The notes under the pieces are model-generated. The model was not told the DNA's origin, did no database searches, and saw nothing but the letters and a program-made list of their open reading frames with translations. This document shows, piece after piece, positions 23,327 to 32,459 of a DNA stretch of 64,000 bases. Location of the stretch: the NCBI RefSeq assembly GCF_000718015.1, contig NZ_JODY01000002.1, positions 310,001 through 374,000 of the forward strand, written 5' to 3'. The translations under genes were made by a program, and so were the position numbers. Each line of letters starts with the position of its first letter. Within the stretch, counting starts at the first letter, position 1. This DNA is from Streptomyces catenulae (GTDB lineage Bacteria; Actinomycetota; Actinomycetes; Streptomycetales; Streptomycetaceae).

Positions 23327-24766
23327 ATGGGGTTGCGTCCGGGACACGGTGTACTGCGCCGCAAACCGATCGAGCACATCGAGGAGGCCGAGGGCGGCTC
23401 CGCCCAGCAGCTGACGCGGGTGCTGGGGCTGTGGCAGCTGACCGCGATCGGTGTCGGCGGGATCATCGGCGCCGGGATCTTCACGCTGGCCGGAACCGTC
23501 GCCAACGGCAAGGCCGGACCCGCCGTGCTGATCTCCTTCCTGATCGCGGGCGTGGCGAGCGCCGCGGCGGCGTTCTCGTACGCGGAGTTCGCCGGTCTGA
23601 TCCCGAAGGCGGGATCGGCGTACACGTACGGCTACGCGGTCCTCGGTGAGCTGGCGGGCTGGTTCATCGGCTGGGACCTGCTGCTGGAGTACACCGCGAT
23701 CGTGGCGGTGGTCGCCATCGGCATCTCCGGCTACTTCAGCTTCCTGGTGGGCGAGATGGGGGCGAAGCTGCCGGACTGGATGCTGGGCGCGCCGGGCACC
23801 GGCCCGGGCCACCGGGTGGACCTCTTCGCGGCGGTCCTCTGCCTGCTCATCGCGTATCTGCTGACGCTGGGCATCAAGAACGCGGCCCGTTTCGAGATGA
23901 TCGTGGTGGGGCTGAAGGTGCTGGTGGTGGTCGGCGTCATCGCGATCGGCTTCTTCCACATCAACACCGCCAACTACCATCCGTTCTTCCCGTTCGGCGT
24001 CAGCGGCGCGTTCACCGGCGCGGCCACCGTCTTCTTCGCCGTCTTCGGCTACGACGCGATGAGCACGGCGGCCGAGGAGTCGAAGGACGCCCAGCGCCAC
24101 ATGCCGAAGGCGATCATCTACTCGCTGGTCATCTCGATGGTGCTGTACGTCCTGGCCTGTCTGGTGCTGACGGGGATGCAGAACTACAAGGACATCGACC
24201 CGGAGAGCGGGTTCTCGTCGGCGTTCAAGTCGGTGGGGCTGAGCAGCATCGCGGACGTCATCGCGGTCGGCGCGATCATCGGCATCCTCACCGTGATGTT
24301 CACCTTCATGCTGGGTGTGACCCGGGTGTGGTTCTCGATGAGCCGGGACGGGCTGCTGCCGAAGTGGTTCGCCAAGACCCATCCGACCCGGCATGTGCCG
24401 ACCCGGGTGACCTGGATCGTCGGGGTGGCGTCGGCGGCCATCGCCGGTTTCCTGCCGATCGGCGAGGCGGCGGAGCTGACGAACATCGGCATCCTGCTGG
24501 CGTTCGTGGTCGTCTGCATCGCGGTGATCGTGCTGCGCTACAAACACCCCGAACTCCCCCGCACCTTCCGCACCCCGGGCATGCCGGTGGTCCCCGCGCT
24601 CGGGGTGCTCTTCTCGCTCTGGCTGATCACGTTCCTGGAGTGGCAGACCTGGGTCCGCTTCGTGGTGTGGTTCCTGATCGGCCTGGGCGTGTACTTCGGC
24701 TACTCCTACCGCCGTTCGGAGGTCGCGAAGGCGGAGCGCCGGGAGGCGGAGGGCCCGACCCCCTGA
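23327..24766 (+). CDS. Amino acid permease, cationic amino acid transporter type
   Basis: A 479-aa APC-superfamily transporter with about 12-13 membrane segments. It opens with RRKPIEHIEEAEGG, and the first helix holds the unwound substrate motif GVGGIIGAGIFTLAG. Other conserved parts are YAEFAGLIPKAGSAYTYGYA, the VFFAVFGYDAMSTAAEESKDAQRHMP segment (split by a helix turn) and TRVWFSMSRDGLLP. These fit the CAT/YfnA group that imports basic or neutral amino acids. The ATG at 23327 is chosen because GGAGGT lies 5 bases upstream; an ATG at 23285 with GAGGG is a less likely alternative. A 16-bp terminator follows. Confidence 0.9.
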   Translation: MGLRPGHGVLRRKPIEHIEEAEGGSAQQLTRVLGLWQLTAIGVGGIIGAGIFTLAGTVANGKAGPAVLISFLIAGVASAAAAFSYAEFAGLIPKAGSAYTYGYAVLGELAGWFIGWDLLLEYTAIVAVVAIGISGYFSFLVGEMGAKLPDWMLGAPGTGPGHRVDLFAAVLCLLIAYLLTLGIKNAARFEMIVVGLKVLVVVGVIAIGFFHINTANYHPFFPFGVSGAFTGAATVFFAVFGYDAMSTAAEESKDAQRHMPKAIIYSLVISMVLYVLACLVLTGMQNYKDIDPESGFSSAFKSVGLSSIADVIAVGAIIGILTVMFTFMLGVTRVWFSMSRDGLLPKWFAKTHPTRHVPTRVTWIVGVASAAIAGFLPIGEAAELTNIGILLAFVVVCIAVIVLRYKHPELPRTFRTPGMPVVPALGVLFSLWLITFLEWQTWVRFVVWFLIGLGVYFGYSYRRSEVAKAERREAEGPTP

Positions 24767-24789
24767 CGGCGGCCACGCGGCCGGTACGC

Positions 24790-24828
24790 GGACGGCGGGC
24801 CCCGGGAGTGTTCCGGGGCCCGCCGTCC
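24790..24828. terminator. Bidirectional terminator, 16-bp stem
   Basis: Arms 24790-24805 and 24813-24828 pair perfectly (GGACGGCGGGCCCCGG) around a 7-nt loop. The hairpin lies between the permease stop at 24766 and the stop of the convergent secreted-protein gene at 24844. Confidence 0.85.
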
Positions 24829-24843
24829 TGGGTGCGTCGGGGA

Positions 24844-25317
24844 TCAGAAGACGAACGGTCCCGGGTCCTGGGGGCCGGTGGCCTTGCAGGTGGCGGTGAT
24901 ACCGAAGACGACGACCTTGAGGGAGGTGGCCTCCAGCTTGTCGCCGGAGGCGACGGTGCCGGTGAGCGGGCCGGTGCTGACGGCGCTGCCGGAGGGGATC
25001 TTCGGGTTGGAGCTGCCGCTGAAGGTGGCGGTGTCCGAGCCGTTCTTGGTGAGGGTGAGGGTGGACTTGACGGAGTTCGCGGCCACGTCGATCGGGGCGG
25101 TGACGGCCGAGGTGGAGACGCTGATGGTGGCGGCCGTGCCGTCCTGGGTGGCGGTGAGCGTGGCGGTGCCCTTGCCGTAGGTGCCGCAGTCGAAGCCGAG
25201 GGTGGCGGTGTCGGGGTTCACCGCACCGGCGGCCGGTGCCATGGCGAGGGTGCCGACGAGTGCCGCGCCGACGGCGAGGGCGCTGCCGAGGGCCTTGCCG
25301 AGCTTGCCGTGTCTCAT
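24844..25317 (-). CDS. Small secreted beta-rich protein, unknown function
   Basis: A 157-aa exported protein: signal peptide about 1-33 ending APAAGA, then a Thr/Ser/Val-rich mature domain of about 120 aa with alternating hydrophobic strands (TATLTATQDGTAATISVSTSAV..., KSTLTLTKNGSDTATFSG), two cysteines (DCGTYG and TATCKATG) and the C-terminus DPGPFVF. It looks like a single Ig-like or jelly-roll domain found in many Streptomyces secreted proteins. The ATG at 25317 follows AAGGCGG. The 407-bp gap to the divergent GH92 gene contains several dyads. Confidence 0.78.
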   Translation of the reverse strand: MRHGKLGKALGSALAVGAALVGTLAMAPAAGAVNPDTATLGFDCGTYGKGTATLTATQDGTAATISVSTSAVTAPIDVAANSVKSTLTLTKNGSDTATFSGSSNPKIPSGSAVSTGPLTGTVASGDKLEATSLKVVVFGITATCKATGPQDPGPFVF

Positions 25318-25513
25318 GTGGTCCGCCTTCGTGGGGGGGGGCGATGAGGTGGTCGGGGCACCGGCCGTCGTGGTGCGGGCGGCGGGCGTCCGCGCGGGGC
25401 CGCGGCGCGGTCCCGTGCCCGGCACACGGATCTGACGTGTGTTCAGCAACCTGAATGCGGTGCCCATTGAGGCATGGCCCCGCGAAGAGAACAAGGCACT
25501 GCCGCGGAATTTT

Positions 25514-25531
25514 TTGACGTGTCATCGTCAA
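25514..25531. promoter_or_regulatory. TTGACG-N6-CGTCAA dyad
   Basis: Perfect 6-bp arms at 25514-25519 and 25526-25531 with a TGTCAT centre. The left arm could also be a -35 box (TTGACG) for the GH92 side. The regulator is unknown. Confidence 0.4.
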
Positions 25532-25614
25532 GACACCGGGGCGCGGGCCCGCGTTCCCGCACCGGTCCGCCCTCTTGACGGGTACCGGGCCGCCCCCAAG
25601 AATGAGCCCGCCCT

Positions 25615-25626
25615 GACAACGTTGTC
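25615..25626. promoter_or_regulatory. LacI-type palindrome before the GH92 gene
   Basis: GACAACGTTGTC is a perfect 12-bp palindrome with the central CG typical of LacI/GalR-family operators, and TGACAACGTTGTC resembles the catabolite-responsive (cre-like) pattern. It lies 99 bp upstream of the mannosidase start. No LacI gene is in the window. Confidence 0.55.
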
Positions 25627-25724
25627 GGCTCGCTCGTCGCGTCGGCCCGGTGCCCGCCGTGCCGGTGCCCGGTGCCCCGCCGCGTCCAGTGGGCCGCGCC
25701 GCGCTCACTCCCGGAGGTCCACCC

Positions 25725-28100
25725 ATGCCATGGCCCCGTCGCACCCGGCTGCGCACCGCCGGTGCGGTGCTGGCGGCCGCGCTCGTCGGGGGCGCGCTCG
25801 CGGCCCCCGCCGCGCAGGCCGCGCCCCCGTCCGGCCGCCTCACCGACCTCGTCAACCCGTTCATCGGCAGCCGCAACGACGGCAACACCTACCCGGGCGC
25901 CGCCGTGCCGTTCGGCATGGTGCAGCTCTCCCCCGACACCGGCCACACCACGGGCTACGACTACGACGACGACCACATCCGCGGGTTCAGCGCCGTGCAC
26001 ATCTCCGGTGTGGGGTGCGGTCTCGGCGGCGATCTGCCGGTGCTGCCGACCACCGGCGAGGTCACCGAGACCGACTACGCCAAGTACGCCGCGGCCTATA
26101 ACCACGACGACGAGTCGGCCCGCCCCGGCTCGTACCGCGTCAAGCTCACGTCGTACGGCGGGATCGGCGCGGAGCTGACCGCCACCGCGCACACCGGGCG
26201 GCAGCGGTACGTCTTCCCGGCGACGGAGAAGGCCAATGTGCTGCTCAACGCGGGGCAGGCGCTGCACAAGGTGGTCTCCAGCCGGGTCGAGGTGCTGGAC
26301 TCGCGCACCGTGCGCACCGCCGTCACCGGCCGCGGCTTCTGCCAGGACACCCAGCCGTACACCGTCTACACGCTCACCCGCTTCAACCGGCCCTTCGCCT
26401 CCTACGGGACGTGGCGGGGCGACAGGGTGACGGCCGGGTCGAAGAGTTCGACGGCGGCGGGGCGGCACGGGGCGTACGTCCGCTTCGACACCCGGAAGGG
26501 CCGCGTCGTCGAGGCGACCACCGCGATCAGCTATGTGGACGCGGCGGGCGCGGCGCGCAATCTGCGGGCGGAGGGCGGTTCCTCGTTCGACCGGGCGCGG
26601 GCCGCGGCCGACGCGGCGTGGGAGCGGCGGCTGGGGCAGGTGCGGGTGGCCGGCGGCGAGCCGACGCTGCGGCGGACGTTCTACTCGTCGCTCTACCGCG
26701 CGTTCCTCGCCCCCAACACCGGCACCGATGTGGACCGCCGCTACCGGGGCTGGGACCAGCGCGTCCACACCGCGCGCGGGTTCACGTACTACCAGAACTG
26801 GTCGCTGTGGGACACCTACCGCACCCAGGCGCAGCTTCTCGCGCTGCTCGCGCCACGGGAGTCGCGGGACATGGCGCTGTCGGTGCTGCGGATCGGCAAG
26901 GAGAGCGGCTGGCTGCCCAAGTGGGGCTACGGCACGGTCGAGACGAACATCATGACCGGCGATCCGGTGACGCCGTTCCTGACCAACGCCTACCGGCAGG
27001 GGCTGCTGGCCGGGCACGAGGAGGAGGCGTACGCGGCGCTGAGGCGGAACGCCGACGGGGTACCGCCGGCCGACTCACCCGCGGTGGGCCGGGAGGGCAA
27101 TGCGGAGTACGTCCGGAACGGCTACGTCCCGTTCCTCAAGGGCCGTCCGCACACCAAGCCCGGCGACTCCGACTTCGACCACGGCGGCTCCGCGACGCTC
27201 GAATACGCGCTGGCGGACGCGGCGTTGGCGGGGATGGCGCGCGATCTGGGGCATACGGCGGACGCCGACCGGTACGCGGCCCGCGCGCAGAGCTACCGAA
27301 AGATCTTCGACGCCTCGACCGGCTTCTTCCGGGCGCGGGACGGGCAGGGCGCGTTCACCGGGCCCGCCGATCCGGCGAAGAGCGAGGGGTTCCACGAGGG
27401 GACGGCGTGGCAGTACCAGTGGCTGGTGCCGCAGGACCTGCCCGGAATGATCTCCCTCATCGGCGGCAAGGCGAAGGCCACCGAGCGGCTGGACTCCTTC
27501 TTCGCCTACGACAAGCTGCTGGCGGACCCGGAGAGGACCGCGCGCGAGGTGTGGGTCAACGGTCCGTACGACTACTACAACGCGGACAAGTACAACCCGC
27601 AGAACGAGCCGGATCTCATCGCTCCGTACACCTATCTGTCGACCGGTCAGCCGTGGAAGACGACGGATGTGGTGCACGCGGCGCTGACGCTCTTCACGGA
27701 TACGCCGACCGGGATGACCGGCAACGACGATCTGGGGACGATGTCGGCGTGGATGGTGCTCTCGTCGATCGGGGTGTTCCCCGTGCAGCCCGGCACCGAC
27801 ACCTGGGGGCTGAGCACCCCGGTCTTCGACCGCGTCGATCTCCGGCTGGACCGGCGGTTCCACCCGGCGGGCCGCTTCACCGTGACGGCGCCCGGCACCT
27901 CGGCGACCGACCGCTACGTACAGTCGGTGCGGCTGGACGGCGCCGGGCGGCAGCGGACGTATCTGACCACCGACGAGCTGCGCGGGGCGCGGGAGTTGGC
28001 GTTCACCGTGGGTGACGCGCCGTCGGGGTGGGGCACCGGGGCGGCGGATGCGCCGCCGCCGATGACCGCGGCGGACGGGCGGCCGGGCCGCACCGGCTGA
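25725..28100 (+). CDS. Secreted GH92 alpha-mannosidase-type hydrolase
   Basis: A 791-aa exported enzyme (signal peptide about 1-32, APAAQA). The N-terminal beta-sandwich of GH92 starts with LTDLVNPFIGSRNDGNTYPGAAVPFGMVQLSPDT, split in the family by conserved GNTYPGA. The (alpha/alpha)6 domain carries YQNWSLWDTYRTQ, EGNAEYV, FHEGTAWQYQWLVPQD and the signature GNDDLGTMSAWMVLSSIGVFPV, whose acidic residues bind Ca2+ and support inverting hydrolysis. GH92 members are exo-acting Ca2+-dependent alpha-mannosidases; linkage specificity is not predictable. The ATG at 25725 follows GGAGGT. The LacI-type palindrome upstream suggests sugar-controlled expression. Confidence 0.93.
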   Translation: MPWPRRTRLRTAGAVLAAALVGGALAAPAAQAAPPSGRLTDLVNPFIGSRNDGNTYPGAAVPFGMVQLSPDTGHTTGYDYDDDHIRGFSAVHISGVGCGLGGDLPVLPTTGEVTETDYAKYAAAYNHDDESARPGSYRVKLTSYGGIGAELTATAHTGRQRYVFPATEKANVLLNAGQALHKVVSSRVEVLDSRTVRTAVTGRGFCQDTQPYTVYTLTRFNRPFASYGTWRGDRVTAGSKSSTAAGRHGAYVRFDTRKGRVVEATTAISYVDAAGAARNLRAEGGSSFDRARAAADAAWERRLGQVRVAGGEPTLRRTFYSSLYRAFLAPNTGTDVDRRYRGWDQRVHTARGFTYYQNWSLWDTYRTQAQLLALLAPRESRDMALSVLRIGKESGWLPKWGYGTVETNIMTGDPVTPFLTNAYRQGLLAGHEEEAYAALRRNADGVPPADSPAVGREGNAEYVRNGYVPFLKGRPHTKPGDSDFDHGGSATLEYALADAALAGMARDLGHTADADRYAARAQSYRKIFDASTGFFRARDGQGAFTGPADPAKSEGFHEGTAWQYQWLVPQDLPGMISLIGGKAKATERLDSFFAYDKLLADPERTAREVWVNGPYDYYNADKYNPQNEPDLIAPYTYLSTGQPWKTTDVVHAALTLFTDTPTGMTGNDDLGTMSAWMVLSSIGVFPVQPGTDTWGLSTPVFDRVDLRLDRRFHPAGRFTVTAPGTSATDRYVQSVRLDGAGRQRTYLTTDELRGARELAFTVGDAPSGWGTGAADAPPPMTAADGRPGRTG

Positions 28101-28111
28101 GCACGGGCGGT

Positions 28112-28150
28112 GTCCGGGGCGGGCGGCGGGTGCCGCGGCCCGCCCCGGAC
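28112..28150. terminator. Bidirectional terminator after the GH92 gene
   Basis: GTCCGGGGCGGGC (28112-28124) pairs with GCCCGCCCCGGAC (28138-28150), a perfect 13-bp stem, with further GGC/GCC pairing in the loop. It sits between the GH92 stop at 28100 and the EF-hand gene stop at 28157. Confidence 0.8.
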
Positions 28151-28156
28151 GGACGT

Positions 28157-28369
28157 TCAGCCCTGGAGCGAGGCCCAGAACTCGTCGAAGGACATCCGGC
28201 CGTCGCCGTCGGTGTCCTTGGAGTTGATGATCGTCTGGGCGGTGGCGCCGGTGAGGTACCGGTCACCCATCTCGGCCATGGCACGCCGGAACTCCTCGGC
28301 GGTGACCAGGCCGTCGCCGTCCTCGTCGAACCGCGCGAACTGCTCCCTGGCCTTCTCGATGTCTGCCAT
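28157..28369 (-). CDS. Two-EF-hand calcium-binding protein
   Basis: A 70-aa protein built almost wholly of two EF-hands: loop 1 is residues 15-26 (DEDGDGLVTAEE) and loop 2 is residues 52-63 (DTDGDGRMSFDE), both with canonical ligands at positions 1, 3, 5 and 12. It belongs to the small calmodulin-like (CabB/calerythrin-type) proteins of actinomycetes and should be a cytosolic Ca2+ buffer or sensor. It begins 54 bp after the stop of the UvrA-like gene on the same strand, so read-through transcription is possible. A TAAGGT box overlapping that stop codon could supply its own promoter. Confidence 0.92.
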   Translation of the reverse strand: MADIEKAREQFARFDEDGDGLVTAEEFRRAMAEMGDRYLTGATAQTIINSKDTDGDGRMSFDEFWASLQG

Positions 28370-28423
28370 GTGGGCCCCCTTCGTGTGCTGGACGATCCGT
28401 GCCGCTGATGCGACCCGCGTACC

Positions 28424-30880
28424 TTAACCCGCAGGTCGGACCCCGGCGCGGGCCAGGTAGGGCGCGGTACGGCTGCCGGGGGCGGCGGCGACCTGCCCCG
28501 GGGTGCCCGCGGCGACGATCCGGCCGCCGTCCGCGCCGCCGCCGGGCCCGAGGTCGATGACGTGGTCGGCCCCGGCGACCACCCCCATGTCGTGCTCGAC
28601 GACCACGACGGTGTGCCCGGCGTCCACCAGCCCGTGCAGCTGACGCAGGAGCACCTCGGTGTCGGCGGGGTGGAGTCCGGTGGTGGGCTCGTCGAGCAGG
28701 TAGAGGGTGTGGCCGCGGCGGGTGCGCTGGAGTTCGGTGGCGAGTTTGATGCGCTGGGCCTCGCCCCCGGAGAGTTCGGTGGCGGGCTGGCCGAGCCGCA
28801 GATAGCCGAGGCCCACCTCGCGCAGGGTGCGCAGGCTGCGGGCGGCGGCGGGGACGTCGGCGAGGAACTCCGCGGCGGTGTCGACGGTCATCGCGAGGAC
28901 GTCGGCGACGGTCCGGTCCCGGTAGGTGATCTCCAGGGTCTCGGGGTGGTAGCGGGCGCCGTGGCAGGCGGTGCAGGGGGCGTAGGTGCCGGGCAGGAAG
29001 AGGAGTTCGACGGCGACGAAGCCCTCGCCCTGGCAGGTCTCGCACCGTCCGGCGGCGACGTTGAAGGAGAAGCGTCCGGCGGTGTAGCCGCGGGCGCGGG
29101 CGGCGTCGGTGGCGGCGAAGACCTTGCGGACCGCGTCGAAGAGTCCGGTGTAGGTGGCGAGGTTGGAGCGCGGGGTGCGGCCGATGGGCTTCTGGTCGAC
29201 GCGGACCAGCCGGTCGACGGCGGACAGGCCCTCGGCGGCGGCGATGCGGGCGCGGTCGTCGGCGGCGTCCTCGGCGCTCCCGTCGTCCTGGGGCCCGGCC
29301 GGTTCCTCCGCGGTGCCCAGGTGGTCGCGGACGGCGTCGGCGAGGACCCGGGTGACGAGGGTGGACTTGCCGGAGCCGGAGACGCCGGTGACGGCGGTGA
29401 AGACGCCGAGCGGGAAGTCGGCGTCGAGTCCGCGCAGGTTGTGCAGGGTGACGCCGCGCAGCGCGAGCGTGCCGGTGGGCGTGCGCGGGGTGCGCTCCGG
29501 GGGCGGCGCGGGGTCGAAGAGGAAGCGGCGGGTGGCGGACTCCGCGGCGTCGGCGAGCCCGGCGACGGGGCCGGAGTGCAGGATCCGGCCACCGTGCTCA
29601 CCCGCGCGCGGGCCCACGTCGACCAGCCAGTCGGCGCTGCGCACCACATCCATGTCGTGCTCGACGACGAAGAGGGAGTTACCCGCCTCCTTGAGCCGCC
29701 CGAGGACGGCGAGGAGGGATTCGGTGTCGGCGGGGTGGAGCCCGGCGGAGGGTTCGTCGAGGACGTAGACGACGCCGAAGAGACCGGAGCGGAGTTGGGT
29801 GGCGAGGCGCAGGCGCTGGAGTTCCCCGGCGGAGAGGGAGGGCGCGGGGCGGTCCATGGCGAGGTAGCCGAGGCCGAGTTCGGTGAGGACCTCGATGCGG
29901 GAGACGAGGTCGCGGGCGAGGGTGGCGGCGACGCCGTCGTCGTCGCGGCGGGCGGTGGGGGCCAGCAGTGCGGCGAGTGCGCCGAGCGGGCGGGCGGCCA
30001 GGGTGGCGATGTCGTGTCCGGCGAAGGTGACGGCGAGCGCCTCGGGGCGCAGCCGCCGTCCGGCGCAGACCGGGCACGGTTCGGTGAGCAGGAAGCCGCG
30101 GACCCGGGTGCGCAGCGTCTCGCTCTTGGAGTCGGCGAAGGTGTGCAGCACATAGCGGCGGGCGCTCATGTACTGGCCCTTGTACGGGCGTTGGATACGG
30201 CCCGCCTCGCGGACCGGTTCGACGGTGACGACGGGCTGTTCGTCGGTGAAGAGGATCCAGTCGCGTTCGGCGGAGGGCAGTTCGCGCCAGGGCCGGTCGA
30301 TGTCGTGGCCGAGGGTGGCGAGGATGTCGCGGAGGTTCTTGCCCTGCCAGGCGCCGGGCCAGGCGGCGACGGCGCCCTCGCGGATGGTCAGCGCGGGGTC
30401 GGGGACGAGGGAGTCCTCGGTGACGCGGTGGACGCGGCCCAGTCCGTGGCACTCGGGGCAGGCTCCGGCGGCGGTGTTGGGCGAGAAGGCGTCGGAGTCG
30501 AGGCGGGCGGCGCCGTCGGGGTAGTCACCGGCGCGGGAGAAGAGCATCCGCAGGGAGTTGGAGAGGGTGGTGACGGTGCCGACGGAGGAGCGGGCGGACG
30601 GCGCGGAGCGGCGCTGCTCCAGGGCGACGGCCGGGGGCAGTCCGCTGACCTCCTCGACCTTGGGCGCGCCGACCTGGTGGATCAGGCGGCGGGCGTAGGG
30701 GGCGACGGACTCGAAGTAGCGGCGTTGCGCCTCGGCGTAGAGGGTGCCGAAGGCAAGTGAACTCTTGCCCGATCCGGACACCCCGGTGAACGCGACCAGC
30801 GCGTCCCTCGGGATGTCCACATCGACGGTGCGGAGATTGTGCTCACGGGCGCCGCGCACCCGTACGTACGAGTCGGTCAT
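28424..30880 (-). CDS. UvrA paralogue, twin ABC ATPase (UvrA2-like)
   Basis: An 818-aa UvrA-family ATPase. It has two ABC modules: Walker [10 protein letters not shown] at 33-41 and a second GVSGSGKST near 505, signature loops [14 protein letters not shown] and [14 protein letters not shown], and Walker [14 protein letters not shown] and [13 protein letters not shown]. Zinc sites are visible ([31 protein letters not shown]). It is over 100 residues shorter than housekeeping UvrA (about 950), consistent with the UvrA2 class lacking the UvrB-binding region; that class is linked to damage tolerance and to self-resistance against DNA-binding antibiotics. The ATG at 30880 lies 20 bp after the reductase stop, so it is probably co-transcribed with the ferredoxin and reductase genes. 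Confidence 0.92.
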   Translation of the reverse strand: MTDSYVRVRGAREHNLRTVDVDIPRDALVAFTGVSGSGKSSLAFGTLYAEAQRRYFESVAPYARRLIHQVGAPKVEEVSGLPPAVALEQRRSAPSARSSVGTVTTLSNSLRMLFSRAGDYPDGAARLDSDAFSPNTAAGACPECHGLGRVHRVTEDSLVPDPALTIREGAVAAWPGAWQGKNLRDILATLGHDIDRPWRELPSAERDWILFTDEQPVVTVEPVREAGRIQRPYKGQYMSARRYVLHTFADSKSETLRTRVRGFLLTEPCPVCAGRRLRPEALAVTFAGHDIATLAARPLGALAALLAPTARRDDDGVAATLARDLVSRIEVLTELGLGYLAMDRPAPSLSAGELQRLRLATQLRSGLFGVVYVLDEPSAGLHPADTESLLAVLGRLKEAGNSLFVVEHDMDVVRSADWLVDVGPRAGEHGGRILHSGPVAGLADAAESATRRFLFDPAPPPERTPRTPTGTLALRGVTLHNLRGLDADFPLGVFTAVTGVSGSGKSTLVTRVLADAVRDHLGTAEEPAGPQDDGSAEDAADDRARIAAAEGLSAVDRLVRVDQKPIGRTPRSNLATYTGLFDAVRKVFAATDAARARGYTAGRFSFNVAAGRCETCQGEGFVAVELLFLPGTYAPCTACHGARYHPETLEITYRDRTVADVLAMTVDTAAEFLADVPAAARSLRTLREVGLGYLRLGQPATELSGGEAQRIKLATELQRTRRGHTLYLLDEPTTGLHPADTEVLLRQLHGLVDAGHTVVVVEHDMGVVAGADHVIDLGPGGGADGGRIVAAGTPGQVAAAPGSRTAPYLARAGVRPAG

Positions 30881-30900
30881 CCCTCCATGATCGGGCACCG

Positions 30901-32163
30901 TCAGGCCGGGGCGAGAACCGCCCGGGCGCGGGCGCGTGCCTCCTCCCAGGGCTGCGGGGTGGCGACGACGGCGCGCAGCGCCCTGACCTGGCGTGGCGGC
31001 AGTCCGGCGGCGAGGACGCCGGTGGCGGCGCCGTCGCGTCCGTAGAGGGCGACGGCGCTGCGCGCGGCGCGGTCGAGGACGGTGGTCTCCGTGCGGTCGG
31101 CGTCCGCGGTGAGCCCGTACGCCTGGAGCTTGATGCCGTACTGGTCGGACCAGAAGTACGGGACGGGGGCGAAGGGGCGGCGCTCGGGGGTGTCCGGGCC
31201 GGGCGCGGTCTCCGCGGCGAGTTCGGCGAGGAGGTTGCGGGCGGCGGCCATGCCCTGTTCGGTGGCGTTCATCCGGTGCTCGAAGCGGAGCGGGACGCCG
31301 TGCAGCGGGTGGTCCCAGCGGGCCACGTCCCCGGCGGCGTAGATGCCGGGCGCCGCCGCGCAGTAGGCGTCGCAGCGCAGCCCGTCGGTGGTGTCGAGGG
31401 CGGGCTCGCCGCGCAGCCAGTCGACGGCGGGGTCGGAGCCGATGGCCAGCAGGACGGTGTCGGCGGGTACCTCGGTGCCGTCGGTGAGGCGGACGCCGCC
31501 GGTCGTGCCGGGCACCGGTCCGGTGAGGAAGTCCGCGACGTCGCCGGTGAGCAGGTGGACGCCGCGGGTGCGGTGCTCCTCGGCGAGCAGCATGCCGACC
31601 TCGGGCCCCACCGCGCGGGCCATCGGGAAGGCGTCGCGTCCGATGAGCGTCACCTCGTGTCCCAGCTCCCGGGCGACGGCGGCGGCTTCGCAGCCGAGGA
31701 CGCCGTTGCCGACGACGGCGAGCCGGTGTCCGGCTCCGGCCAGCCGGGCGCGGAGGGCGACGGCGTCGTCGAGGGTGCGCAGGGTGAGGACGCCGTCGAG
31801 GGCGTCCGCGCCGGGCAGGGTGCGGGCGGTGACGCCGGTCGCGACGACGATTCCGGCGCAGGCGAGGCGGGCGCCGTCGTCGAGGGTGAGGGTGCGGGTG
31901 GCGGCGTCCAGAGCGGTGGCGCGGGTGCCGAGCCGCAGGTCGAGGTCGAGCGGGGCGAGTTGGTCGGCGGTGCGCAGCAGCAGCCGTTCGCTCTCCCAGG
32001 TGCCGTGGAGCAGCTGCTTGGACAGCGGCGGCCGGTCGTACGGCAGATGGGGTTCGTCGCCTATCAGGGTGAGCGGCCCGGTCCAGCCGGAGCGGCGCGC
32101 CGTCTCCGCGGCGGCGAGTCCGGCGGCGGAGGCGCCGACGACGGCGAGGGGGCGGGCGGTCAT
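30901..32163 (-). CDS. FAD-dependent ferredoxin reductase
   Basis: A 420-aa pyridine-nucleotide-disulfide-type reductase. The FAD motif is LAVVGASAAGLAAAETAR, the DRPPLSKQLL segment is typical of rubredoxin/ferredoxin reductases, the NAD(P)H motif is LAVVGNGVLGCEAAAVAREL, and the second FAD contact is GIYAAGDVARW. A C-terminal reductase domain follows (YFWSDQYGIKLQAYG). It should pass electrons from NAD(P)H to the ferredoxin encoded directly upstream, whose stop overlaps this ATG by 4 bases. Such pairs usually feed cytochromes P450 or Rieske oxygenases, but none is in the window. Confidence 0.93.
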   Translation of the reverse strand: MTARPLAVVGASAAGLAAAETARRSGWTGPLTLIGDEPHLPYDRPPLSKQLLHGTWESERLLLRTADQLAPLDLDLRLGTRATALDAATRTLTLDDGARLACAGIVVATGVTARTLPGADALDGVLTLRTLDDAVALRARLAGAGHRLAVVGNGVLGCEAAAVARELGHEVTLIGRDAFPMARAVGPEVGMLLAEEHRTRGVHLLTGDVADFLTGPVPGTTGGVRLTDGTEVPADTVLLAIGSDPAVDWLRGEPALDTTDGLRCDAYCAAAPGIYAAGDVARWDHPLHGVPLRFEHRMNATEQGMAAARNLLAELAAETAPGPDTPERRPFAPVPYFWSDQYGIKLQAYGLTADADRTETTVLDRAARSAVALYGRDGAATGVLAAGLPPRQVRALRAVVATPQPWEEARARARAVLAPA

Positions 32164-32354
32164 GCGTGCAGCTCGATGACGCCGGCGGGGCAGAGGGCGG
32201 CGGCTTCGCGGACCGCGTCGTGCCGTTCGGCGGGCGGTGTCCCGTCGAGCAGGACGACGGTGCCGTCCTCGTCCCGCTGGTCGAAGACCTCGGGGGCGGT
32301 GAGCACGCACTGGCCTGCGCCGCAGCACGCGTCGGCAGCAACGGTGATCTTCAT
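32160..32354 (-). CDS. Single-cluster [3Fe-4S] ferredoxin
   Basis: A 64-aa ferredoxin with the spacing of actinomycete P450-type [3Fe-4S] ferredoxins: C10-x5-C16 in ADACCGAGQC, then C55-P in AALCPAGVIEL. C11 is an additional cysteine. EVFDQRDEDGTVVLLDG is the usual middle strand. It is coupled by a 4-base overlap to the reductase gene and must be its partner. The ATG at 32354 was chosen by homology and by a GGAG-type site (GGAGTTGCCGGCC) upstream. Confidence 0.93.
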   Translation of the reverse strand: MKITVAADACCGAGQCVLTAPEVFDQRDEDGTVVLLDGTPPAERHDAVREAAALCPAGVIELHA

Positions 32355-32459
32355 GGCCGGCAACTCCTGGGGGGTGTGGGCGGGTTGGGTTCGATCTTCC
32401 GGCGGAATGGACGGTACCTCCGTCGGCGGACGGCGGGCAGGGCGCACCCGCCGCGGGCC

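Larger units (their letters stand above)
25318..25724. other. Regulatory gap between the secreted protein and GH92 genes
   Basis: This 407-bp divergent region has no convincing gene. It is locally AT-richer around 25440-25530 (for example GGAATTTTTTGACG) and carries two clear dyads, annotated separately, plus CTGA-N7-TCAG near 25432-25446. Promoters for both divergent genes should lie here. Confidence 0.6.

Noticed and set aside
28562..30760. A 732-codon Gly-rich frame opposite the UvrA paralogue
   Set aside because: Composition (GGxxGxG runs) is that expected from the complement of a GC-rich gene; UvrA motifs on the other strand are complete.
28424..32341. A 1305-codon fusion of the UvrA-like protein with an upstream 487-residue extension
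   Set aside because: The extension is an out-of-frame reading of the ferredoxin reductase gene. The true start is the ATG at 30880.
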